From a virus: DNA of 21,651 bases. This document shows, in pieces, positions 15,899 to 21,651 of the stretch (the first letter of the stretch is position 1; every line of letters begins with the position of its first letter). Location of the stretch: IMG/VR virus record IMGVR_UViG_3300004282_000011, positions 1-21,651 of that record; one strand, given 5' to 3'. The translations under genes were made by a program, and so were the position numbers. The notes below the pieces were generated by a model. It worked only from the letters and a program-made list of their open reading frames with translations, did no database searches and was not told where the DNA came from.

Positions 15899-16542
15899 TG
15901 AAAAAAGCTGATGATTTTGATTGGGAAAAATATACAGAGCTTTCTTATCTTAAAGAAATTGAGAAAATGCAAAAAGATAATTATGATTTTAAGGTTGAAA
16001 AATCCTATGTTGAAAATAATAAACTTATTTTAAAAGATAATTTACATCCAAATTGGATTGTAATTTATTCTACTATTATAGAAACTAAAGTTTCTAGTGT
16101 ATATGAAGCTGGTTGTGGTGCTGGTTATCATCTTTATAATATTAAAAAGTTATTACCAGATATTAAAATTGGAGGTTGTGATATTTCAATAAATCAAATA
16201 GATGAACCAAGTAAGGTTTTAAAAATACCTAAAAGAATACTTAATTGTATTGATATTCTTGATTTTTCACAATATAATTTAGATAAAGATTTTTCTAAAA
16301 AATCTTATGATTTTGTTTTTTCCCATGCAGTTACGATGCATTTAGAACATAAAAAAGCTGTTAATTTTATTTATACAATGAAAGAATTATCAAATAAATA
16401 TGTAATGTTAATTGATAATCAAAGTTATGAACATAATTATAGAGAACTACTAGAACAATCAACTATTTTAGATGAATTTAATTTAATTGATATGTCTTAT
16501 AAAAATGTAGAAGCTATCTTTTTAGAAAGAAAGGATATTTAA
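15898..16542 (+). CDS. Class I SAM-dependent methyltransferase
   Basis: A 214-residue protein with motif I 'VYEAGCGAGYHLYNI' (68-82), then 'IGGCDISINQID', whose Asp is the expected ribose-binding acid at the end of strand 2. 'YDFVFSHAVTMHL' is the motif IV region of small-molecule methyltransferases ('fD.v....vl.Hl'). It differs from the FkbM type in these motifs. The substrate cannot be named; O-methylation of a sugar or of a glycan end is suggested by its place between a GT61 and an FkbM gene. TAATG overlap with the upstream gene and a 3-base gap to the next indicate the same operon. Confidence 0.75.
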   Translation: MKKADDFDWEKYTELSYLKEIEKMQKDNYDFKVEKSYVENNKLILKDNLHPNWIVIYSTIIETKVSSVYEAGCGAGYHLYNIKKLLPDIKIGGCDISINQIDEPSKVLKIPKRILNCIDILDFSQYNLDKDFSKKSYDFVFSHAVTMHLEHKKAVNFIYTMKELSNKYVMLIDNQSYEHNYRELLEQSTILDEFNLIDMSYKNVEAIFLERKDI

Positions 16543-16545
16543 AGA

Positions 16546-17181
16546 ATGAATTATACTGTAGTTCCAACTTGCCAAATAGATAATAAATATTTAAATGAAT
16601 TATATTTAAAAGTATTTGGTTATATAAATAATGGTTATTTTGTAGAGATAGGAGGTTATGATGGTATTACATTTAGTAATACTTATGGATTATCTGAAGC
16701 TGGTTGGAGTGGTTTATATGTGGAACCAGTAGAAGAATTATTAGAAAAGTGTGAAGCTAATCATAAATTTAATAAAAATATACATTATATTAATTGTGCT
16801 GTAGGTAATTTTGAAGGTACAGCTAAACTTTATTTGGGTGATTGGGGATCAACTATTTGTAAAAATCTTGTAACAAATAATCATCCATACTTAAATAAAA
16901 ATAATTATAGAATAGTAAAAGTATTTACTTTAGAGCATATTTTGGAGTTGTTTAAAGTTCCAGTTGACTTTAATTTACTTGTAGTAGATTGTGAGGGGAA
17001 TGATTTAGAAGTATTGAAGAGTTTTTCTATTGAAAAATATAAACCAAAAATGGTAATTGTTGAATACACACATGAAAGGTTTACTGAATTTACAGATTAT
17101 TTTAATAATTTTAATTATAAATTAGTAAATAAAGATTCTTGTAACCTGATTTTTGTAAGGGGAGATTTATGGAAAATATAG
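16546..17181 (+). CDS. FkbM-family methyltransferase (second of three)
   Basis: A 211-residue FkbM protein with the clearest family match of the three. Motif I is 'FVEIGGYDG' (32-40), followed by 'ITFSNTYGLSEAGWSGLYVEP' (read as ITxSNT, GW.G, VEP). 'INCAVGNFEGTAKLYLG' is the typical 'v...ig...g...l'. 'LLVVDCEGNDLEVLKSF' is the 'lkiDvEG.E..vL.G' motif with EGND. It is similar to the first FkbM protein through the motif I region, which suggests paralogy. Its last 13 bases overlap the GT11-like gene, whose ribosome binding site (AAGGGGAG, 17157-17164) lies inside it. Confidence 0.8.
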   Translation: MNYTVVPTCQIDNKYLNELYLKVFGYINNGYFVEIGGYDGITFSNTYGLSEAGWSGLYVEPVEELLEKCEANHKFNKNIHYINCAVGNFEGTAKLYLGDWGSTICKNLVTNNHPYLNKNNYRIVKVFTLEHILELFKVPVDFNLLVVDCEGNDLEVLKSFSIEKYKPKMVIVEYTHERFTEFTDYFNNFNYKLVNKDSCNLIFVRGDLWKI

Positions 17182-17927
17182 TTCAAATGTCATGTCTTGG
17201 AAACTTCGGTCGATTTGGCAACCAATTATTTCAATTTTGTTTTGCTAAAGCATATGCAGATAAAAATAATGCAATTTTACAAATTCCAAAAGATTGGATT
17301 GGGAGAAAGATATTTAAGAATATAGATCCTTGGGTTGAACCAATAAAAAAAGTATTACCAAAAACTAAATTAGATGAAATTCCAAATGGTAAAACTGATA
17401 TAGATTTATTTGGTTATTATCAATTTGGTGAAGCATATAATTACTATTCTTATTCTGAAATAATGGAATGGTTACAGTTTAAAGATGAATGGGAAGAAAT
17501 GCTCCCTAAGATTTTACCTTATTATATAGCTTGTCATTTAAGGCGTGGAGATTATGAAAAGTTTAATCATATTTATTGTACCATCTCAGAAAGAAGTTAT
17601 ATACAAGCAGTAAGTGTTAGAGGATATTCTCTAAAAGATATAATTTGGGTATCTGCTGAAAAACCTAGAATTGTTAAAGATTGTCCTTATGATTTTCTTC
17701 CTGATTTTTTTACTTTAATGAACTCAGATGTTTTATTTAGAGCAAATTCTATTTTTTCTATATGGGCAAGTCTACTTGGAAATGTAAAAACATTTTCACC
17801 AAATGTAGAGAATAAAACTGGTTTGAATGTAGATGTTTTATTTGAAATGGGAAATCATAATAAAACAGTTAGTGATTATAAGGGAGCTTCACCACAGAAA
17901 CCAGAAATGTTTATATTTAAACTATAA
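17169..17927 (+). CDS. GT11-like (alpha-1,2-fucosyltransferase family) glycosyltransferase
   Basis: A 252-residue protein with two hallmarks of GT11. 'GRFGNQLFQFCFAKAYA' (14-30) is the N-terminal segment. 'HLRRGDY' (123-129) is the GDP-fucose-binding motif I shared with other alpha-1,2 and alpha-1,6 fucosyltransferases. 'FTLMNSDVLFRANSIFSIWASLL' (in parts) matches the later family segment 'df.lms.c.h.i.snStFsWWaa.l', here with 'SIFSIWAS' in the key position. The length is a little short of the common 280-300. The donor is likely GDP-fucose, though GT11-like members with other activity exist. Codons around the first motif (17202-17222) use AAC, TTC, CGA and GGC, unusual for the window. Confidence 0.8.
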   Translation: MENIVQMSCLGNFGRFGNQLFQFCFAKAYADKNNAILQIPKDWIGRKIFKNIDPWVEPIKKVLPKTKLDEIPNGKTDIDLFGYYQFGEAYNYYSYSEIMEWLQFKDEWEEMLPKILPYYIACHLRRGDYEKFNHIYCTISERSYIQAVSVRGYSLKDIIWVSAEKPRIVKDCPYDFLPDFFTLMNSDVLFRANSIFSIWASLLGNVKTFSPNVENKTGLNVDVLFEMGNHNKTVSDYKGASPQKPEMFIFKL

Positions 17928-17930
17928 GGA
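17926..17930 (+). promoter_or_regulatory. Ribosome binding site favouring the second ATG of the third FkbM gene
   Basis: AAGGA abuts the ATG at 17931 but lies six bases from the in-frame ATG at 17937, the normal spacing. The later start is therefore preferred. Confidence 0.55.
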
Positions 17931-17936
17931 ATGAAA

Positions 17937-18551
17937 ATGACAATAGAAGAAGAATTTAAAGAAAGTATTGATGTTTGGATGAGAGAAAATTTAGAGGAAT
18001 TAAGATATAATTATAGTTTAAATAGAAACTCTATTGTTTTTGATGTTGGTTTTTACAAGGGAGAGTTTACTGGAAGAATATTTAGAAGTTATAATTGTAA
18101 TATTCTAAGTTTTGAACCTGTTTTTAATTTCTTTGTAGAGGGATGTAGAAATATACCAAAGAATAATAAAATTAGATTGTTTAATTATGGAATAGGAAAT
18201 AAAGATACTTGGGAATGGATTTCTATTGATGGTGATAAAAGTAGTATTCATACTAAATCTGATTCAATTAAGAAAAAAGCAGTTATGAAATCTTTTTTTA
18301 CAGTTATTAAAGAAGAAAATATTACCTTTATAGATTTAATCAAGATAAATATTGAGGGTGGAGAATATGATCTATTAGAATATATGTTAGATAATAATTA
18401 TATTTCTATATGTAATAATATTCAAGTTCAATTTCATACTTTTGTTGAAAATGCAAAAGAAAGAAGAAATAAAATTAGAGAAAGGTTAGCAATAACTCAT
18501 AAAGAAACTTATAATTTTCCTTGGGTTTGGGAAAGTTGGAATATTAAATGA
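17937..18551 (+). CDS. FkbM-family methyltransferase (third, divergent)
   Basis: A 204-residue FkbM-like protein. Motif I reads 'SIVFDVGFYKGEFT' (residues 32-45 from the chosen start), followed by 'ILSFEPV', the 'v.a.EP' strand of the family, and 'LFNYGIGNKDTWEWI'. 'FIDLIKINIEGGEYDLLEYM' contains the diagnostic 'lKiniEG.E..lL' block with a full EGGE, unlike the DGND/EGND of the other two, so it belongs to a different FkbM branch. It is likely a sugar O-methyltransferase. It starts nine bases after the GT11-like stop and overlaps the next gene by four bases (ATGA). Confidence 0.75.
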   Translation: MTIEEEFKESIDVWMRENLEELRYNYSLNRNSIVFDVGFYKGEFTGRIFRSYNCNILSFEPVFNFFVEGCRNIPKNNKIRLFNYGIGNKDTWEWISIDGDKSSIHTKSDSIKKKAVMKSFFTVIKEENITFIDLIKINIEGGEYDLLEYMLDNNYISICNNIQVQFHTFVENAKERRNKIRERLAITHKETYNFPWVWESWNIK

Positions 18552-19459
18552 AAGTAATAAAATCTTCAAATAATATAAATGATAAATATGTTCTTTTTTC
18601 TTCTGATAATAATCCAGATTATTATTTTATTCTTCCAATTGCTACTTTAGCTTGGAAGAATATGGGATATAAACCTTTAATTTCTTTAGTATGGGATAGT
18701 AATAATTTATCTGAAAATAAAAATACAGTTATTGAATATTGTAATCTACTTGGGGCTGATATTTTTATTATAGAATCCCAAACTATAATAAAAGATAGAA
18801 GATTTAATGGTTATAATCTTTCTATGTTAGCTCAAATTAGCAGATTTTGTTCTTCTATATTACTTCCTAAAAATTCTTATTGTCTAACCAGTGATGCTGA
18901 TATGATCCCTACAAATGTTGAATGGTTCAATCAACAAAATTTTAATAAAAAAATTCATTTATTTTATGCAAATGGCTATGAGCATACAAGGTATCCTATT
19001 TGTTATATTGGAATGGATACTTCTACTTGGAAAGATGTTTTTAAATTTCCTTCAGAAATAGATATTTATTATGCTTTAAAACATTTACTATCTGATTTGA
19101 ATAGATATGAATCAAATGGAAATCAATGGGGATATGATGAGATTTTATTTTTTAAAAGAATTTCTAAATACAAGGAATACCCCCATAACTGTCATATGAT
19201 TGATAGAAAGATTTATAACAATCTTGGTTTTAAAAGAGGAATGATAGGTGTTCCAAAACTTTTACCTTATGGAAGATTAGATAGATCTTTTTGGAATATA
19301 AAAAGGATATATGGAGATTTAGTTGATATTCATTGTATGAGAAATCCATACTCTAGAAACAATGTAAAATTATTGAAAGAAACTTTAACTATAGTTTTCT
19401 CAAAAAAAGATTATGAAATTATTGATAAGTATATTCATAAATTTGTTTATGGGGTTTAA
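18548..19459 (+). CDS. Putative GT-A-type glycosyltransferase, family not assigned
   Basis: A 303-residue protein whose centre reads like a nucleotide-sugar transferase. 'YCLTSDADMIP' (111-121) carries a DxD triplet after a hydrophobic strand, the usual metal/donor site. It is preceded by 'SMLAQISRF' (92-100), similar to the 'ky.R' helix before the DxD in retaining GT-A enzymes. 'HLFYANGYEHTRYPICYIGMDTSTWKDVF' (in parts) contains the strand where such enzymes have 'fN.G....d...W'. 'NQWGYDEILFFKRI' resembles the 'D...l' acceptor-side helix. I do not recognise a numbered family. ATGA overlap with the FkbM gene upstream and a 3-base gap to the GT10-like gene place it in the cassette. Confidence 0.6.
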   Translation: MKVIKSSNNINDKYVLFSSDNNPDYYFILPIATLAWKNMGYKPLISLVWDSNNLSENKNTVIEYCNLLGADIFIIESQTIIKDRRFNGYNLSMLAQISRFCSSILLPKNSYCLTSDADMIPTNVEWFNQQNFNKKIHLFYANGYEHTRYPICYIGMDTSTWKDVFKFPSEIDIYYALKHLLSDLNRYESNGNQWGYDEILFFKRISKYKEYPHNCHMIDRKIYNNLGFKRGMIGVPKLLPYGRLDRSFWNIKRIYGDLVDIHCMRNPYSRNNVKLLKETLTIVFSKKDYEIIDKYIHKFVYGV

Positions 19460-19462
19460 TTT

Positions 19463-20296
19463 ATGGTTAAGAAGAAAAGATATAGGGCAAAAATTTATTT
19501 TAGTCATTGGATTGGTGAGTTATATTTTCCAATTCCAGTAGCACTTTATAATGTTCATGCTGATATTCCTGAAGAGAAAGATATATTTAATATTTTAAAT
19601 GTTGTTAATGAACCAGAACCAACAAGGATGAGTAATGAAAAAGTTAAAAAGATTGCTAAACATTTTGATCTTATATTAACTTGGGATACAGAATTATTAA
19701 AATTACCAAATGCAAAATTGATGTATATGGGAATGACTTGGATACCAGAAGTTTATTATCAAAATATTAAACTTGAAGATAAAGAATTTAAAGTAAGTTT
19801 TATTTGTGGTACAAAAAATTCTACTATGAATCATCTTATGAGACAAAAACTTTGGAAAAAATATGATGAGATAAAATCTTTGAAATCTTGTTTTTTTAAT
19901 TCTTCACACAATCCAATGACAATAGATTATGGTTTTACTCTTGGACCTAATCCAGAAGAAAAAATAGAAGTTTTTAAAGATTTTCAGTATCATATTGTTA
20001 TAGAAAATTCTTGTTATAATAACTATTTTTCAGAAAAAATAATTGATTGTTTTATTACAAAAACAATACCAATTTATGTAGGTTGTCCTAATATTGATTT
20101 TTTCTTTGATATTAGTGGAATATTGGAAGCTGATAATGTAGAAGATATATTGTATTTTTGTAAAGATTTAACTCCTGAGTTTTATTTATCAAAGAAAAAA
20201 GCAATAGAAACAAATTTTCAGTTATGTAAAGAGTATGCTAGAGATTTTACAGAACGTATTTATGAAACTATTTTAGAGGAAATTGAAAGGAGATAG
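19463..20296 (+). CDS. GT10-like (alpha-1,3/4-fucosyltransferase family) glycosyltransferase
   Basis: A 277-residue protein with the C-terminal donor-binding half of GT10. 'YHIVIENSCYNNYFSEKIID' (176-195) and 'TKTIPIYVGCPNI' (199-211) correspond to the family's '(F)ENS...dYiTEK......g.vPvv.G'. Earlier, 'ILTWDTELL' and 'VSFICGTKN' match the 'vlt.d..l' and 'vsFv.s.k' segments. The spacing and length agree with short bacterial GT10 members. The donor is probably GDP-fucose, but some GT10-like proteins are uncharacterised. With the GT11-like gene, this gives two fucosyltransferase-type folds in one cassette. The start has a weak GGGG site (19451-19454). It ends one base before the sulfotransferase start. 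Confidence 0.8.
   Translation: MVKKKRYRAKIYFSHWIGELYFPIPVALYNVHADIPEEKDIFNILNVVNEPEPTRMSNEKVKKIAKHFDLILTWDTELLKLPNAKLMYMGMTWIPEVYYQNIKLEDKEFKVSFICGTKNSTMNHLMRQKLWKKYDEIKSLKSCFFNSSHNPMTIDYGFTLGPNPEEKIEVFKDFQYHIVIENSCYNNYFSEKIIDCFITKTIPIYVGCPNIDFFFDISGILEADNVEDILYFCKDLTPEFYLSKKKAIETNFQLCKEYARDFTERIYETILEEIERR
20286..20293 (+). promoter_or_regulatory. Strong ribosome binding site of the sulfotransferase gene
   Basis: AAAGGAGA lies within the end of the GT10-like gene, four bases before ATG at 20298. It rules against the in-frame TTG at 20283, which lies upstream of the site. Confidence 0.65.
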
Positions 20297-20297
20297 A

Positions 20298-20975
20298 ATG
20301 GATTATATCATTGCAAGCTTCCCCCGTTCAGGAAATCACCTTCTACGTTACATAGTAGAGTATTTTACAAAACGTCCAACATTAGGTGAGGGTGATTATG
20401 AATGGTCTAGAACTATAGATGGTCCTGTTTTAAATAGACTTTCATTAATAGAACATAAAAAACCCTATGTATATGCAGATCCCGAACCAATAGCAGTTAA
20501 AAGACATAATATTAGAGAGGATGATTTTTTCCTTAGAGATATAACTTATTTGTTGTACATAAAACGTGATATGTTAGAAGCTATATTGAGACATGGATTA
20601 CATAATAAAAGTATAGAATTTTTAGTTGAACCAGAAAATAATTATCTACAAGAATTAATAAAAATGTATGATAATTTAGAAAATGATGTAAAACAATTTT
20701 ATAGTGTCTTAACAATATCTTTTGAAGAACTTGTTTTTGAACCAGCAAAACTAAGAATGATTCTTACAGATATTGTTGATTTTTTTGAATTAAAAAAGAA
20801 AACAATAAATATAGGATGGTTTGTAAAGAATTGGGATAAACATCAAGAAAAGTGTAAGTTAGTTTTCAATGAAATTAATCATATGGAATATGAAGATTCT
20901 CCTACATTTTGGCAAGATAAATTAACTATTGAACAATTAAACTATGTAAAGGAAAGAATAGAAAATGCCTATTGA
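20298..20975 (+). CDS. Sulfotransferase-like protein
   Basis: A 225-residue protein with a P-loop-like N-terminus typical of PAPS-dependent sulfotransferases. 'SFPRSGNHLLRYIVEY' (7-22) corresponds to the 5'-phosphosulfate-binding 'SyPKSGttwL...' motif. 'YLLYIKRDMLEAILRH' lies where the 3'-phosphate-binding 'v.R.p.d...S' motif is expected and keeps the Arg-Asp pair, but the usual Ser is not evident. 'ISFEELVFEP' resembles the 'v.yEdLv..P' segment, and 'FWQDKLTIEQL' is like the family's C-terminal 'w...lt.e'. It would transfer sulfate from PAPS to a hydroxyl, here probably of the cassette glycan. Codons at 20307-20351, over the first motif, are GC-richer than the surroundings. It overlaps the next gene by 11 bases. 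Confidence 0.75.
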   Translation: MDYIIASFPRSGNHLLRYIVEYFTKRPTLGEGDYEWSRTIDGPVLNRLSLIEHKKPYVYADPEPIAVKRHNIREDDFFLRDITYLLYIKRDMLEAILRHGLHNKSIEFLVEPENNYLQELIKMYDNLENDVKQFYSVLTISFEELVFEPAKLRMILTDIVDFFELKKKTINIGWFVKNWDKHQEKCKLVFNEINHMEYEDSPTFWQDKLTIEQLNYVKERIENAY

Positions 20976-21522
20976 TAATGTAGATTTTCTTAAAAAATAT
21001 GCTTATAATAATTATTTTGTAGAAACAGGAACTTTTGTGGGGGCTACAGTACAATTAGCTTTAGATGCTGGTTTTAAATATATAAAAAGTGTAGAATTAT
21101 CTCCAGAAAATTATTGGAATTGTGTATTCAAATTTAAAGATAACAAAAATGTGAATCTATACTTTGGAGAATCTGAAAAATTATTTTGGGATATGATTAA
21201 AAATATAGAAGAACCCATTACGTTTTTTCTTGATTCTCATTATAGTGGTGTTACTGATTATTATACAACTGCTAAAGGAAGAACTTATAGTTCTTTAGTT
21301 TCTGAATTGGTAACTATTGCTAAACATCCTATTAGAAATCATACAATATTAATAGATGATATTAGAGATTTAGGTACTATAAATATGGATTTTATACCTA
21401 TGGAAGATGTACTTCAATTAATTGAAAATATAAATCCAGATTATAATATTTCATTTGATACTGGTGATAGTTCTCAACATTTATTTATAGATGATATACT
21501 TGTTGCAATAATAAAACAATGA
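20965..21522 (+). CDS. SAM-dependent methyltransferase-like protein
   Basis: A 185-residue Rossmann-type protein. 'FVETGTFVGATVQLALDAGF' (18-37) is a motif I variant (ETGTFVGAT). It is followed by 'IKSVELSPENY' (40-50), with Glu44 at the end of strand 2, and 'NVNLYFGESEKLF', the 'v....gds...l' strand. 'ITFFLDSHYSG' holds the Asp-Ser-His motif after strand 4, and 'HTILIDDIRDLG' a second acidic site. This 'ETGTF.G.t' group occurs in glycan gene clusters and is often labelled as methyltransferase, but I know of no defined substrate for it. It overlaps the sulfotransferase gene by 11 bases and the next gene by four (ATGA). Confidence 0.65.
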   Translation: MPIDNVDFLKKYAYNNYFVETGTFVGATVQLALDAGFKYIKSVELSPENYWNCVFKFKDNKNVNLYFGESEKLFWDMIKNIEEPITFFLDSHYSGVTDYYTTAKGRTYSSLVSELVTIAKHPIRNHTILIDDIRDLGTINMDFIPMEDVLQLIENINPDYNISFDTGDSSQHLFIDDILVAIIKQ

Positions 21523-21651
21523 AAAAAGTTATTACACTAACAGCTTATAATAGACCTCAGTATTTAAAATTATTATTAGAATCTTTATCTAATAATAATT
21601 TAAATGGTTATGAATGTTTATATATTAATATTGAACCAAGAAATAGAAAAG
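21519..21651 (+). CDS. Probable glycosyltransferase, N-terminal fragment (3' end outside window)
   Basis: The ATG overlaps the stop of the previous gene (ATGA), and the frame stays open to the window edge, giving 44 residues. They begin 'MKKVITLTAYNRPQYLKLLL' and continue to 'YECLYINIEP'. This is the first strand, substrate loop ('T.yNRp..l') and second strand typical of GT-A transferases such as GT2. No ribosome binding site stands out, so translation is probably coupled to the upstream gene. The assignment rests on the N-terminus only. Confidence 0.6.
   Translation, partial: MKKVITLTAYNRPQYLKLLLESLSNNNLNGYECLYINIEPRNRK

Noticed and set aside
20283-20297. TTG at 20283 as start of the sulfotransferase gene
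   Set aside because: The strong Shine-Dalgarno sequence lies after it and before ATG 20298, so the later start is favoured.
1-21651. Alternative genetic code with a reassigned stop codon
   Set aside because: TAA, TAG and TGA each end several well supported genes at sensible lengths, and no gene has in-frame stops.

Overview
The window is a compact, very AT-rich stretch of a tailed-phage genome. All genes lie on the + strand, most start within about 15 bases of the previous stop, and many overlap it. TAA, TAG and TGA all end genes, so the code is standard. The first part is the tail module of a long-tailed phage in the lambda H-M-L-K-J order (also known from gene transfer agents). This suggests a siphovirus-like phage or prophage of a low-GC bacterium. 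Nothing in the sequence identifies the host, and no integrase, replication or lysis gene is present.

Layout. Positions 2-1114 are the 3' end of the tape measure gene. A free-standing HNH endonuclease gene (1197-1844) follows, probably with its own promoter, inserted just before the M-like minor tail gene (1837-2184). Then come an L-like protein with four Cys (2196-3029), an NlpC/P60 tail-tip peptidase (3039-3479) and two related J-like tail-tip proteins in tandem (3480-6050 and 6063-9872). The second J carries an extra block of about 480 residues and lacks the C-terminal domain of the first. That domain reappears at the end of a repeat-containing protein two genes downstream (10730-11566). 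Three more tail- or virion-associated proteins (9882-10703, 11578-11976, 11995-12570) complete the structural region.

From 12585 to the right edge there is one uninterrupted carbohydrate cassette: GT9-like, GT25-like, FkbM methyltransferase, GT61, class I methyltransferase, FkbM, GT11-like, FkbM, an unassigned GT-A-like transferase, GT10-like, sulfotransferase, methyltransferase-like protein, and the start of another probable transferase cut by the window edge. Transferases and methyltransferases alternate, often with stop/start overlaps, so they are probably translated together. The simplest reading is that the phage builds or decorates a complex glycan, possibly fucosylated, O-methylated and sulfated, on its own virion or on the host surface. 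No nucleotide-sugar synthesis genes are seen, so donors would come from the host or from genes outside the window. The enzyme classes come from motifs; the sugars, linkages and target are not known.

No tRNA, rRNA, CRISPR array, insertion sequence or convincing terminator was seen. The largest gap between genes is 82 bases (1115-1196).
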